From: Virgibacillus siamensis
GTDB taxonomy: Bacteria; Bacillota; Bacilli; Bacillales; Amphibacillaceae
DNA length: 64,000 nucleotides
NCBI RefSeq assembly: GCF_900162695.1
Contig: NZ_FUIH01000005.1
Location: forward strand, 1 to 64,000
Reading direction: 5' to 3'
The notes under the pieces are model-generated. The model searched no databases and had not been told where the DNA came from. It worked only from the letters and a program-made list of their open reading frames with translations. Position numbers and translations under genes: made by a program. This document shows positions 44,513 to 53,570 of this stretch, one piece after another. Within the stretch, counting starts at the first letter, position 1. The number at the start of each line of letters is the position of its first letter.

Positions 44513-45339
44513 TCAACATTAATAACTAATGGCTCTGCAGCATGATTAAATATATTTTCTTTAACCCACTCTAATTTAGGGCGAACTTTAGTATTAACAG
44601 TAACATCTAATACCTCTAAAATGTTCTGGATTTCAGGTTCTAACAATACATTTGACTTCTTTTCAAAGAGTGGGTTAAGCCACATTTGTTCATATTCATT
44701 TTCAATAATGAGTTGAAATATTTTATTATGATTTCTATATATATTCTTTTTATAATAACCCCTAGAAACCGCATCCTGCTTTGTTGGAAAAATACTTATT
44801 CTAGTAATGGTGGACAAAAAGAATTGTCTATATTTACTGATAAAATCAAACATACGATCTTGACTAGTGGTGTTCAATTTACGATTAAATGGATCGGCCT
44901 CCTGGATAAAAATAATTTTTTCACCATCGGAATATACATTGTTTAAAGAGAATGACTGGTTTCTAAACACGCTATTAGAAACGCCACTGAAGTTGAACAA
45001 ATCATTGTGTCTTTTCAATTCAAAAACATCATGCGAAAAAACCTTATCAATAAACTCATTTGGGATATTGCACTTCTTTAAAAGACTTTCACTATTATGT
45101 GCTCCTGTACCTCCATAACCACATTTGTAGTTATTAAGCCATAATTCTTCATCCTGTTCATTTTTTAGAACCATATCTGGTGTTGTAATACTATAGAGAT
45201 GTTTATCTACTAAGTCTTGTTCAAGCGAATAAAACCCTCTATAAAATAAATCGAATTCATCGAATGCAATAAGTACATAGTTTGGTTTATGAAATCTCCA
45301 TTTTAATTCTGAAAAGGATTGGTTTTCATATCGTTTCAT
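44500..45339 (-). CDS. Hypothetical protein, 279 aa
   Basis: Not recognised. Soluble and acidic, opening MKRYENQSFSELKWRFHKP, with a DEFDLFYRGFYS segment and a GYGGTGAHN loop. No Walker, nuclease or HTH signature is clear. It lies between the IS21 insertion and a GC-rich patch, in cargo-like surroundings; a defence or abortive-infection role is possible but unsupported. Confidence 0.65.
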   Translation of the reverse strand: MKRYENQSFSELKWRFHKPNYVLIAFDEFDLFYRGFYSLEQDLVDKHLYSITTPDMVLKNEQDEELWLNNYKCGYGGTGAHNSESLLKKCNIPNEFIDKVFSHDVFELKRHNDLFNFSGVSNSVFRNQSFSLNNVYSDGEKIIFIQEADPFNRKLNTTSQDRMFDFISKYRQFFLSTITRISIFPTKQDAVSRGYYKKNIYRNHNKIFQLIIENEYEQMWLNPLFEKKSNVLLEPEIQNILEVLDVTVNTKVRPKLEWVKENIFNHAAEPLVINVEQKG

Positions 45340-45411
45340 TGAACCCCCCCGATTAAATTGACATTGAATGTTTTAAAAGATGTCGTTGGTTATCTCCCAT
45401 CTAGGAGTAAA

Positions 45412-45441
45412 CCCGGGGAGAAGGACGAAACCTTCTCCCCG
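45412..45441. terminator. Strong GC-rich hairpin
   Basis: Perfect 12-bp stem CCGGGGAGAAGG/CCTTCTCCCCGG with a six-base loop, just beyond the 40-aa membrane gene. On the minus strand it is followed by GTTTA only, so termination strength is uncertain. Confidence 0.65.
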
Positions 45442-45448
45442 GTCTCGG

Positions 45449-45571
45449 TTACTTCCGGTGCTTTCCCTTTCGGGCGTGCTCCCGGTTGTACCCCTTAACG
45501 GTGTACACCGTCCCGATCACGAAGCAAATTGCTACGATCACAGACGAAACAGTGTTGATAACGTCGGTCAT
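45449..45571 (-). CDS. GC-rich membrane microprotein, 40 aa
   Basis: ATG 45571 follows GGAAGGAGGTG. One membrane helix (VSSVIVAICFVIGTVYTV) and a basic tail ending KGKHRK. The gene and its flanks (45390-45640) are clearly richer in G+C than the surroundings, suggesting recent transfer. A longer open frame upstream lacks a site. Confidence 0.55.
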   Translation of the reverse strand: MTDVINTVSSVIVAICFVIGTVYTVKGYNREHARKGKHRK

Positions 45572-45863
45572 GTTCACCTCCTTCCTTCGTCGGAAGGAGG
45601 TTCGAGCATGCCTTGACAGTGACCGCGGCATGCTAGGATGAAAAGACGTAGGAAGACATCACAGCAACCCGAAGAAAAGCAAGATTTTTCAAGTTCGATA
45701 CTTGAAAAATCTTTATATAATTTTGATGAGACCTTCTCAATTAATATCAGCAGAATAATTTCTATTTCTTATCGGGCTACCGCCAGCAAAACGCGGGAAA
45801 CGTACGTTAAGAGTTATATTTGATTAGTTTCTTGACCTTGGGTCTACGCCCTCCACCAGTTCA

Positions 45864-46157
45864 CTAAGTATCCTTTTCTATATCTTTAATGTTGTATGTT
45901 TTTACTGGGTATTCTTCCATGTCCTTGTCACGCCAACCTTTCCAAACTCTTTGATTATATCTATCTTTCCTTTTCTGTTCCCACTTCTTATTCTCAGCCT
46001 TACTGGTAGTCGCCTTTTGTCTCTTAGGTTTTTGTACATATTTAGCTTGTGCCTTCTCTAACCTCTCCTTAACTTCCTCAAATTCTTTTCTGATCTTCTT
46101 TTTCTCACTCTTACTTTTTCCCTCTAGTGCCCTCAAATGAGTAGATTTCTTTTTCAT
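45864..46157 (-). CDS. Highly basic protein, 97 aa
   Basis: About a third of residues are Lys or Arg, with a helical middle (KKIRKEFEEVKERLEKAQAK). It probably binds nucleic acid. First cargo gene inside the Tn3-type ends. Not recognised. Confidence 0.55.
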   Translation of the reverse strand: MKKKSTHLRALEGKSKSEKKKIRKEFEEVKERLEKAQAKYVQKPKRQKATTSKAENKKWEQKRKDRYNQRVWKGWRDKDMEEYPVKTYNIKDIEKDT

Positions 46158-46287
46158 ATTTTCCCTACCTTTTTCTAATGATTATACTTGACTTAGGCTT
46201 TACGGTTTTCCCACAATAGCAGACGAGTATCACAATTCATTGGAAGAGGATGGTGAATGTTATTACAAATCTCCTTTTTCAGTTCAA

Positions 46288-46950
46288 TTATTTATATATA
46301 TCCACAGCAATAACTGTATTGTCTATTGAGTCAACTACCAAAATTATTTCTTTTGAAAAGGAAGAAAAGGTTCTAATCGCGATTGAATTTCTTAACCCAT
46401 CTTCTAGTACCCATCCAGAGGGTCTTAACGAGAATGATTCACCACTCGATAGAAAGGAACTATCGATAAAGTCCATCACCCTTTCAAAGTCGGTATGTGA
46501 GACAGGTTGTATGTATTTACTCTTTACTTTAAAATATTTAAGTTTTGTTTCATGCGATGGAATATATAGCTTATCGGTCCTATAAATATCATTTATTATG
46601 CTATCTTTTGTTTCTTTAAATAGGGCTTCCTTTAATAGCTTTTGTGAATGACTCTTCAGGAATTTAAGATTGATTTTTGTAACAATGTCATTCATCTTTA
46701 TCATTTGTACCTTTTCATAATGGGGCGCAATTTCATTTAAAATTACACTCAACGAAAAACTTGTAGGAGTGCGTAGCATCGTAAGAAAGTTTATATTAAA
46801 TATAATATCTGGTGAAGAAATAAATGAGAAAATATTGGAAATTTCATTTTTATTATTATTTTCCCTTAATCTTTCTATCTTAAGACCACTATGTGTATCC
46901 TTATTTTTACTAACAACAGGTTTATCGACCTCTGTAAGCCATTGGAACAT
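46288..46950 (-). CDS. Hypothetical protein, 220 aa
   Basis: Not recognised. Soluble, mixed alpha/beta, with a middle SFSLSVILNEIAPHYEKVQMIK segment. GAGGTGA precedes the ATG. It is the main cargo gene of the 1.6-kb inverted-repeat element; its function cannot be read from sequence. Confidence 0.6.
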   Translation of the reverse strand: MFQWLTEVDKPVVSKNKDTHSGLKIERLRENNNKNEISNIFSFISSPDIIFNINFLTMLRTPTSFSLSVILNEIAPHYEKVQMIKMNDIVTKINLKFLKSHSQKLLKEALFKETKDSIINDIYRTDKLYIPSHETKLKYFKVKSKYIQPVSHTDFERVMDFIDSSFLSSGESFSLRPSGWVLEDGLRNSIAIRTFSSFSKEIILVVDSIDNTVIAVDIYK

Positions 46951-47013
46951 ACATTCACCTCACAGAATTCTTTTCATCATGTTTTTGACTCCCTATACAT
47001 GAATAATTTTCTA

Positions 47014-47199
47014 CTATGGTGAAGGTTCTTTTGTATATTCTATAGAGGATTCTATTGATGTTGGGGAGGAACTCTTATCTAAAATAAGTTTGTATTTAGT
47101 AACGACTACATTTTTAAGGGTTGAAGCATAAGCTGTAGTGGAAATCGCTATTAATACTAATGACAAGATTCCAATTCTTTTAAGTTTTAAATTATCCAC
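47014..47199 (-). CDS. Exported small protein, 61 aa
   Basis: A typical signal peptide (KLKRIGILSLVLIAISTTAYA) followed by about 35 residues rich in Ser/Lys. Probably secreted or anchored by its uncleaved segment. It lies inside the Tn3-type ends, 60 bases after the 220-aa gene start side. A weak GGGAGTGG site is upstream. Confidence 0.5.
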   Translation of the reverse strand: MDNLKLKRIGILSLVLIAISTTAYASTLKNVVVTKYKLILDKSSSPTSIESSIEYTKEPSP

Positions 47200-47562
47200 T
47201 CCCTTATTTATTGAATATCCTGATGATTGATTTCTTCCTCCCCTTTAAAATATTAGACTATTCAACCTACTAAACTATTATCATGAAAAACAAAAATTGT
47301 AAATAGTCACCAAAAAAAGCAAGCTAAGAAGACTACATTTTTAGATTTTCTGCTTAAAGTACGTTTCCCGCGTTTTGCTGGCGATACCCCATGCCCATCA
47401 AGCTAACGAAAATAATCACCTACAAAACGAAAAAGACGATATCTAGGGCTTATCTTATCATGCCCTGAAAATTAGTAAGCTTAGTCATTTTGTGGGTCAA
47501 TTTAGTCTGGAACAGATTTTGTGAATAAATTACTGAAAGGGTTATCCTGCTATGTAATATTT

Positions 47563-47592
47563 TTGACTATTCAGTACAAAAATATCTATAAT
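47563..47592 (+). promoter_or_regulatory. Promoter of the tetR gene
   Basis: TTGACT, 18 bases, TATAAT, about 90 bases before the tetR start; AGTACAAAAATA..TATTAC symmetry around the -10 may be an operator. Confidence 0.6.
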
Positions 47593-47684
47593 AGTATTAC
47601 AAATATCTTCTGTATGGTAGGAGAGTGTAGATATGTGACTTTCATTAAAATGAAAATTACTGGACCAAGAAAGGAATGAATTCC

Positions 47685-48266
47685 ATGAGTGGAAGACCTC
47701 GAGAATTTAAAGATATGAAAGTGATTGAAGCTGCGATGGACGTATTCTGGGTTAAAGGTTTTAATGCGTGTTCAACGGAGGACCTATGTAAAAGTACAGG
47801 TCTTGGTAAGGGGAGTCTGTACAATGCTTTTGGGAGCAAGCAAAATCTCTACAAGCAAGCTCTGCTACAGTATGTCGAATTAGGTCTTCAAGCACAACTA
47901 GAAATACTGGAACATCCAGGTCCTATTAAAGACCGGTTACGCGCTTTAATGGAGTGGGTGATCGATACTGATTTGAATGATCCAGATCGAAGAGGTTGTC
48001 TGTCAATTAATGCTGCAATGGAGCGTGGAAGGAAAGATCACGAGGTTGCGCGTGCAGTTCGTCATCACTTCGCACGTCTGGAACAGGCATTATGCCACGT
48101 TATAGCAATTGGACAACGCTCAGGTGAAATCACTTCCAAGCGTCCTTCCTTGGAACTGGCCCGATTTTTCAGGAGCAGCTATTATGGACTACGTGTACTT
48201 ACCAAAGTCGAGCAAGACCGTGATGCCTTGTTGGATGTTGTTGAGGGTACACTGGCAGCACTATGA
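47685..48266 (+). CDS. TetR-family repressor
   Basis: 193 residues with the TetR HTH (ACSTEDLCKSTGLGKGSLYNAF, about 27-48) and a helical ligand-binding C-terminal domain. It probably represses the MFS gene 137 bases downstream and is released by the exported drug. ATG 47685 is 9 bases after AAAGGA; the ATG three codons earlier is too close to it. G+C is higher than in the neighbours, as in the MFS gene. Confidence 0.92.
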   Translation: MSGRPREFKDMKVIEAAMDVFWVKGFNACSTEDLCKSTGLGKGSLYNAFGSKQNLYKQALLQYVELGLQAQLEILEHPGPIKDRLRALMEWVIDTDLNDPDRRGCLSINAAMERGRKDHEVARAVRHHFARLEQALCHVIAIGQRSGEITSKRPSLELARFFRSSYYGLRVLTKVEQDRDALLDVVEGTLAAL

Positions 48267-48402
48267 CACCGTGTTGCTATACCCTTGATCTTTCTTACAA
48301 GAGACCTTTTAATTTGTTTTTAATCACTTAGATAATTTATGTCTAATTTTGTACTGATCGTTACAATACATAGATTTTTTATAAAGAATAGGAGTTGTTT
48401 TT

Positions 48403-49590
48403 ATGCCATTTGCTATCTACGTGTTAGGTCTTATGATCTTTTCCCAGACTACATCCGAGTTCATGGTGGCCGGAATGATGCCCTCGCTCTCGGAAGAATT
48501 CGAGGTTTCGATCGCAGCCATCGGATACCTTATTTCTGCCTACGCTGCTGGTATGATTGTAGGCGGTCCGATGTTGACGGTCGGACTATTGAAGATACCA
48601 CGGAAACAAGCCTTTCTTGCACTTTCCTTAGTCTTCCTTGTCGGGCAGATCCTTGGTGCGGTAGCCCCCAACTATGAGGTAATGCTGATTGCACGGGTGA
48701 TCACTGGTATTTCCTCATCTGCCTGCTTTGGTGTTTCACTTGCAATCTGCTTTAACCTTGTCGGTCCCCGGTTACGCGGACGGGCGGCTTCCATTGTCCT
48801 TGGAGGTCTAATGGTCGCCACCGCTATAGGGCTGCCAACAGCAACGATGTTTGACCAGTACTTCGGATGGCGTGCGAGTTTTTGGGCGGTTGTTGTCCTG
48901 GTTCTTCTGTCGGGATTGTTAGGGCAAGTGTCTATTCCTTCATCACCCAAGCCGGAATCGGTCCGTATTCGGAGTGAACTGGGAGCTTTCAGGAATCGGA
49001 ATCTGTGGGCTGCCTACGCTACCAGCATGTTGATCATTGGTGCTACATTTGCTGCGTTCAGTTACTTTTCACCGATCCTGACAAATCTCACAGGCTTCTC
49101 CACCAAAATGGTTCCACTTCTCTTGGCGATCTATGGTGTGGCAACCGTTATCGGAAATATTATCACCGGCAGGCTCGCCGATCACTATATGATGCCTATT
49201 CTAACCATCGGACTTGTCACACTTGCCGTTGCATTGGTTATCTTCGGCCTCTTTGCCGAAAGCCCAACTACCACTATGATTGCCGTTATCATGGTCGGAC
49301 TAGTGGGGGTGCCAATGAATCCCGCTATGGCAACCCGCGTGATGCGGGTTGCCGGCACTGGATCGCTGGTTAACACAATTCATACCTCTGTCATTAACCT
49401 AGGTATCGTTATCGGTTCCGCGATTGGTGGATTAACCATCGACGCTGGATACGGACTTGTGTCACCTTTGTGGGTTGGTGCGCTATTAGCGATTCTTGGT
49501 CTACTTTCCTTGCTGCCATTTTTACGAGGCAAGAGCAGAGCGCAACATACGTCTAACATTAGAGCAGATGAACAACATGGATCTTCGTAA
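48403..49590 (+). CDS. MFS drug-efflux transporter (DHA1, Cmx/CmlA-like)
   Basis: 395 residues with 12 hydrophobic helices, a GPRLRGRAAS cytoplasmic loop and the SEFMVAGMMPSLSEEF start typical of the drug:H+ antiporter-1 group that includes chloramphenicol exporters. Proton-driven efflux of hydrophobic compounds across the membrane is expected; the substrate is not identifiable. It follows tetR on the same strand and ends at a strong terminator. The pair is GC-richer than its surroundings, suggesting acquisition as a unit. Confidence 0.9.
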   Translation: MPFAIYVLGLMIFSQTTSEFMVAGMMPSLSEEFEVSIAAIGYLISAYAAGMIVGGPMLTVGLLKIPRKQAFLALSLVFLVGQILGAVAPNYEVMLIARVITGISSSACFGVSLAICFNLVGPRLRGRAASIVLGGLMVATAIGLPTATMFDQYFGWRASFWAVVVLVLLSGLLGQVSIPSSPKPESVRIRSELGAFRNRNLWAAYATSMLIIGATFAAFSYFSPILTNLTGFSTKMVPLLLAIYGVATVIGNIITGRLADHYMMPILTIGLVTLAVALVIFGLFAESPTTTMIAVIMVGLVGVPMNPAMATRVMRVAGTGSLVNTIHTSVINLGIVIGSAIGGLTIDAGYGLVSPLWVGALLAILGLLSLLPFLRGKSRAQHTSNIRADEQHGSS

Positions 49591-49612
49591 AACAGTAAAA
49601 AAAGTATAAATT

Positions 49613-49646
49613 TAGTCGGCTCCTTATTGTGCAGGAGCCGACTAAA
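49613..49646 (+). terminator. Terminator of the MFS gene
   Basis: AGTCGGCTCC-TTATTGTGCA-GGAGCCGACT perfect stem followed by AAATTGTTT. Confidence 0.85.
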
Positions 49647-49895
49647 TTGTTTACTAATATGTCTTACATACAAATTTCCTGAAATGCTCTACTCAAGCCA
49701 TTCACCGGTGTTAGCTTGATGGGCATGTTGTTTCAAAAAAATAAAGTTGTTTAAAAACGTCAGTCATGCTATTCAACAATCGGGCGCAAAAATTGAACAA
49801 CAATCGACTGCCTTGGCAGCCTATTTATGTCATGAATATTATTATCGTTATGTCAATCCCGAAGAATATTAAACGTTCAGTTGAGGTGAAGTAAT
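49647..49895. other. Gene-free stretch with a possible coding remnant
   Basis: From about 49750 to 49870 a frame could read NVSHAIQQSGAKIEQQ..HEYYYRYVNPEEY before a stop but has no start. It overlaps a CAATCGGGCGC repeat core (49784), so it may be chance. Nothing else is visible. Confidence 0.3.
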
Positions 49896-50117
49896 ATGGA
49901 CAAACGAACGTTAGGTTTAGTCTTAATCGGATTTTCCCTTCTTACTTTTGTAATAGCAATTGGATTTGACCAGCTTTCTAATTCAATTCAGCGTTCAGCA
50001 GCTTATGTGAAAGGAGGAGCCAGTGTAAGCTACGGAGGGATGTCTGTTCCTATAATTTCAATTATTTTGGTGGTAATAACAATTTTTATAGGTTTATATA
50101 TAATGAAAAGAAACTGA
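49896..50117 (+). CDS. Two-span membrane protein, 73 aa
   Basis: TTGAGGTGAAG precedes the ATG. Two membrane helices (8-25 and 51-69) separated by a Ser/Gly-rich loop (VKGGASVSYGGMS). Not recognised. It ends at a CGGGCGC-type hairpin repeat. Confidence 0.65.
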   Translation: MDKRTLGLVLIGFSLLTFVIAIGFDQLSNSIQRSAAYVKGGASVSYGGMSVPIISIILVVITIFIGLYIMKRN

Positions 50118-50143
50118 CATCTTACTGGAATTGCTCCATAATC

Positions 50144-50175
50144 GGGCGCTGTTCTGGAAAAAAGGACAGCGTCCC
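50144..50175 (+). terminator. CGGGCGC-family hairpin repeat
   Basis: GGGCGCTGTTC/..GGACAGCGTCCC stem after the 73-aa gene; member of a dispersed terminator-like repeat family. Confidence 0.65.
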
Positions 50176-50216
50176 AATTTCCATTGTAAGGCCATTTAAC
50201 AGTTAATTTATTTAGT

Positions 50217-50426
50217 TTAAGAGTGATGTTTTAAGGATGCAAGTTTCTGAATCTTATCGAATGGCACTTGTGTATCAATCGAAACCTGTCTAATGGATGA
50301 ATGTGGGTGTTTCATGATGTAGTGAATTACCTTGTTTCTGTCAGCAAGGCATTTACTACACAAATTGAATGGGTTGACCGATACTGGAATTCTGCATAGA
50401 TGACAATATCTTTTACTTATTCCCAT
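50217..50426 (-). CDS. Small double-CxxC protein with HTH-like tail, 69 aa
   Basis: CHLC and CSKC knuckles (residues about 8-26) followed by SSIRQVSIDTQVPFDKIQKL, an HTH-like stretch. The layout resembles the YvyF-type flagellar-operon regulators of Bacillus. A weak GAGAGG site lies upstream. It may bind DNA; the family link is tentative. Confidence 0.6.
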   Translation of the reverse strand: MGISKRYCHLCRIPVSVNPFNLCSKCLADRNKVIHYIMKHPHSSIRQVSIDTQVPFDKIQKLASLKHHS

Positions 50427-50989
50427 TAAACCACTCCTCTCTTAAATTTTATCTTTATAAAAGAAAATTGTCAATATACGTAGTATTCTGACTAAGATGT
50501 TGGGTTTTGCTAGTCGTGAATGTTTATATAACGAGTAGATGGGTATCAAGTACTAAGTTATCTCTTAATTAAATTTGAAATTGACTAATTAATAAAACGG
50601 CATCATCAGTGTTATTACGAAAATTCTTGGACCTGGGAACTACGAGACAAAATAATATATGAAGGTGGGGGCGGATAAATAATTTCTAAATATAAAGAAT
50701 CAGGAATTTAGTATTGTTTTGGTGAGAGTCGGAATCAATTTTATTTAATGCGAGGGATAACGAAGAATTTTATCTAGGGTGGAAGAATAGCTGTAATTGA
50801 AACCGAATATGTGTATCACGAATGTGAAAAAATTACTTCACGAAAGTTACATGCTAGCAGTAAAGTTAGTCTTATGAAGTAGAATAATCTCAATTTATAT
50901 TTCAAAAGGGTACAATGTAGTTTTGAATCAGTTTTAAATCTCCACTCCACGGATTAGATTCAACATTGGTGGAGAGGAAGTAAGAAAGT
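50427..50989. other. Gene-free accessory stretch
   Basis: About 560 AT-rich bases. I see an isolated GGTGGGGG site and short broken frames, but nothing that supports a gene or clear repeat. Confidence 0.45.
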
Positions 50990-51154
50990 TTGTGTAGCAT
51001 CAAAGAATTAAAAAGGAAGATAGAAGAAACAAGGAAAAGAATGTATAAAACATATGAAAACGATCCAAATGATCCACAGGTTTTATCTATTTCGCAGAGC
51101 TTGGATATTTTATTAAATAAATATGACCGAGCGCTGAAAAAACGAGGGAACTAA
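50990..51154 (+). CDS. Spo0E-like aspartyl-phosphate phosphatase, 54 aa
   Basis: TTG at 50990 follows GGAGAGG at about 10 bases. The peptide has the Spo0E-family layout: two helices with the SQSLD motif (residues 35-39, family consensus SQELD) and ..LLNKYDRALKK. Spo0E-type proteins dephosphorylate Spo0A~P and delay sporulation. The Glu-to-Ser change within the motif occurs in some relatives, so activity is plausible but not assured. No rap gene is adjacent. Confidence 0.8.
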   Translation: MCSIKELKRKIEETRKRMYKTYENDPNDPQVLSISQSLDILLNKYDRALKKRGN

Positions 51155-51439
51155 ATTTAGATAGAAATTCAGACAAATGTAACTAAATATTAAGAGTTTC
51201 TCCGAAATAGGTTTTATCTAGACAATGTCCAATATCTTGTTGAATGATGAGGTATTGGATGCTTTTTTACATAAGGTATTCATTATTCTGCAATACGATA
51301 CCAGCTAATTAACGAGAAATGACTATTCCATAATACCAGCCAATAGCTGTCAACAATTAAAGGTAAAAAAGTTTAAAAAAACATGTTACACTAAAATCGG
51401 ACATGCCAAATAGCCCTTATCGTTGAATTGATAAGGTTT
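51155..51439. other. Gene-free stretch before the IS110 element
   Basis: Contains a CCTTATC-GTTGAATT-GATAAGG hairpin (51413-51435) immediately next to the transposase side of IS110; otherwise nothing recognised. Confidence 0.45.
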
Positions 51440-51465
51440 CAAAAGATTGGCAATTTAAATGCATC

Positions 51466-52668
51466 TCATGATTGATCTACAAAGGCTTCTTGACGTTTTA
51501 ACATGACATGGATCCAGTGAACAAGTTTATTAGCACAGGCAATCACAGCGACCTTGTGAGGCTTGCCTTCGCTTCTTTTGCGATTATAAAAGGCTATAAG
51601 TTTCTTGTTTCGGTTTTTGGCAATACCGCACTGCACAGCCGTATAAAGAGCCTGACGTAATCTTGATGACCCTCTTTTCGTGATACGGTTAATGGATGCT
51701 TTAAATTTGCCTGACTCAAAAACACTTGGATCTAGTCCCGCATAGGCGGCCAGTTGCTTAGGGCGTTCAAACAGATCGATTCCCCCGATTTCGGAGATAA
51801 TTGTTGCTGCAATCTTTTCTCCGACCCCGGGAACGGATTGGACCAACGCATAATCGTCAAAAGTCTTGGCCAAGGCATTGATTTCCTTCCGTAATTTGGA
51901 TAGATGTTCCTGGTATTGAAAAATCATCTGGATGTACATCTGCAGGCTAAGGACATGGCCACGGCAGATTGGCTCTTGAAAGGGATTACGGGCAGCCGCA
52001 TCCTGTAATTGAGCCGCTTTATCGAGAAACCATGCATCGGAACGTCTTGCTCCGAGTTGACGCATCTCCGTGGCCAATGCCTGTTGAGAGACCCCTTCAA
52101 TATCCGCAGAAGTCGGATAATGCAGTAAAGTGTTCAGGGACAACTTGCCACAAAGATTACTAAAAACGCTATGAAACTCCGGGAAAATCTGATCCAAAGC
52201 AGCCTGAAACTGAAGTTTGATTTCAACATAGCTGTCCGTTAAAGCGCTGTGCTGTCTGGTTAATTGCCGCAGATTCAGGTATTGTTCGGTTTTCCTTTGA
52301 AACACTTCCAGATCTTCTTTGTAATACAACTCCCCCAGATGGAAGGCATCGATTTTGTCTGTTTTCACCTTACGGAGGCTTGTTTTTCGAGCCTCATAGG
52401 AAATGACCGGATTGATGACATAATAGGTTATAGCCTGATCCTCAAGAAATTGAAGCACAGGTTCATGATAGTGCCCGGTGGATTCAAAAATGACAGCCGG
52501 AGGTTGTCCGGAAACCTGTTCCACTTCTTGATAAAACTGATAAAAAGCGTGAAGTCCTTGTAGATGATGTTCAAATTTAAAGCTTTTCTTATATGGTTTT
52601 TTCCTTTGTAAAAAGGCTTGAACCTGGCTTTCTCCTTTTGCGACATCCAGGCCGATGACAGGATTCAT
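51466..52668 (-). CDS. IS110-family DEDD transposase/recombinase
   Basis: 400 residues: RuvC-like N-terminal domain with D in IGLDVAKGE, E in FESTGHYHE and D in KTDKIDA; a coiled middle; and the C-terminal transposase_20 domain (VPGVGEKIAATIISEIG) with the conserved Ser of RGSSRLRQ. It recombines donor and target guided by a bridge RNA. Full length, no disruption. Confidence 0.95.
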   Translation of the reverse strand: MNPVIGLDVAKGESQVQAFLQRKKPYKKSFKFEHHLQGLHAFYQFYQEVEQVSGQPPAVIFESTGHYHEPVLQFLEDQAITYYVINPVISYEARKTSLRKVKTDKIDAFHLGELYYKEDLEVFQRKTEQYLNLRQLTRQHSALTDSYVEIKLQFQAALDQIFPEFHSVFSNLCGKLSLNTLLHYPTSADIEGVSQQALATEMRQLGARRSDAWFLDKAAQLQDAAARNPFQEPICRGHVLSLQMYIQMIFQYQEHLSKLRKEINALAKTFDDYALVQSVPGVGEKIAATIISEIGGIDLFERPKQLAAYAGLDPSVFESGKFKASINRITKRGSSRLRQALYTAVQCGIAKNRNKKLIAFYNRKRSEGKPHKVAVIACANKLVHWIHVMLKRQEAFVDQS

Positions 52669-52679
52669 AGGTAATCACA

Positions 52680-52860
52680 ACTCCTTTGATTAGATTCGTC
52701 GGTGCGCCCCTCACATCCCTTGTAGTTTCATAGCTTCGCTTGTTATACGGGATCATGTCCCAACCAGCCTCAAACATGTTTCTACAAGGAAGGGGTGGAC
52801 AGTATTGCGGACGGGATCTAGTCCCACGGGCGCTAGCGTCCTCCCCCGACTTCCTCAAGC
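52680..52860 (-). ncRNA. Probable IS110 bridge RNA region
   Basis: The non-coding stretch upstream of the transposase is GC-rich and hairpin-dense. It includes GGACGCTAGCG-type and GGGACTAGATCCC palindromes (about 52800-52845) and a GGGACATGATCCC palindrome near 52750. IS110 elements transcribe their guide (bridge) RNA from this end. Loop assignments need comparison with relatives. Confidence 0.65.
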
Positions 52861-52862
52861 AT

Positions 52863-52953
52863 ATGAAACCTATAAAAAATAGGTCAACCAGTTCAATGAC
52901 CGGCTGACCATATAATACGATCGGGCGCTAATCTCTAATAAGATTGGCGCCGA
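52863..52953. repeat. Dispersed hairpin repeat, inverted copy
   Basis: Reverse complement of the 12108-12165 unit (TAGGTCAACCAG..CTGACCATATAATACGAT), followed directly by a CGGGCGCTAATC../..GGCGCC hairpin (52922-52951). Confidence 0.7.
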
Positions 52954-53189
52954 TATTGAATCATTGGGCCAGTTAGCGAAAATTTTGTAGTGGCAATCCA
53001 TAATGATCTGAGAAGGGATAATATAGGGCGCGCTAATCTAATTTGAAAAGCTATTTATTATTCGTTATTTTGACGCGGTATAGGGGCACAAGGTGCAACA
53101 AAATATAATACATAGTTTTAAAAAATGTAAAAATAAATAATGAACGATTCAAGGATTTTTTACTACCACTATTGAAAGAAGGTGATGCT

Positions 53190-53465
53190 ATGTCTGAAAA
53201 GACTTGGAATAGGCTAAGTATAGTGGGGATAATAATAGGAGTTTTGGACATTTTACTTTTATTGATTGTGTTTGATAATCCATATGATGCATTTAGGACA
53301 CCATTGGGTAAAATTATATTTGGTGTTTTGATGGTGGTTTTTGTCTTTGGAGTATTTGATAGGGTAAGAGATCAAATAACAAAAGGAGTCACTGGAAAAA
53401 CATTTCTGTATACTGCAGTTATTATTGGGGCAATGTATCTTTTTGCTACGTATGTTGTTATTTGA
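53190..53465 (+). CDS. Three-span membrane protein, 91 aa
   Basis: ATG 53190 is preceded by AGAAGGTGATG. Three membrane helices (about 10-32, 42-60 and 70-89). Not recognised; part of a run of orphan small membrane genes in this accessory zone. It ends at a CGGGCGCC hairpin. Confidence 0.6.
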   Translation: MSEKTWNRLSIVGIIIGVLDILLLLIVFDNPYDAFRTPLGKIIFGVLMVVFVFGVFDRVRDQITKGVTGKTFLYTAVIIGAMYLFATYVVI

Positions 53466-53535
53466 TAAAAGATATAACCTTAAATGTATAGGCGTTATGC
53501 AAACTGTTTGGATATAAATAAAATTCTTCAATTAT

Positions 53536-53570
53536 CGGGCGCCTATCTGGAATAAGAAACGGCGCCCGTA
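53536..53570 (+). terminator. CGGGCGC-family hairpin repeat
   Basis: CGGGCGCC/GGCGCCCG perfect arms around a 17-base loop, after the 91-aa gene. Confidence 0.7.

Larger units (their letters stand above)
45774..47390. mobile_element. 1.6-kb element bounded by Tn3/Tn4430-type 38-bp inverted repeats
   Basis: The left end (45774-45811) and right end (47353-47390) are 38-bp inverted repeats matching at 35 positions. They share the GGGxTAxCGCCAGCA opening and TTAAG close typical of Tn4430-like Tn3-family ends. No transposase or resolvase is inside, so this is a non-autonomous (TIME-like) or decayed unit carrying three cargo genes. The flanking pentamers (TTATC, ATGCC) do not match, so no target duplication is preserved. 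Confidence 0.8.
51440..52862 (-). mobile_element. IS110-family insertion sequence
   Basis: One DEDD transposase gene plus about 190 bases of structured non-coding DNA on its upstream side, the plan of IS110 elements, which lack long terminal inverted repeats. It sits inside a dispersed palindromic repeat, whose arms continue at 52863-52951. The end positions are estimates. Confidence 0.75.

Noticed and set aside
48339..49373. Plus-strand frames inside the MFS gene
   Set aside because: Out-of-frame readings of a GC-richer gene; they have no starts or sites.
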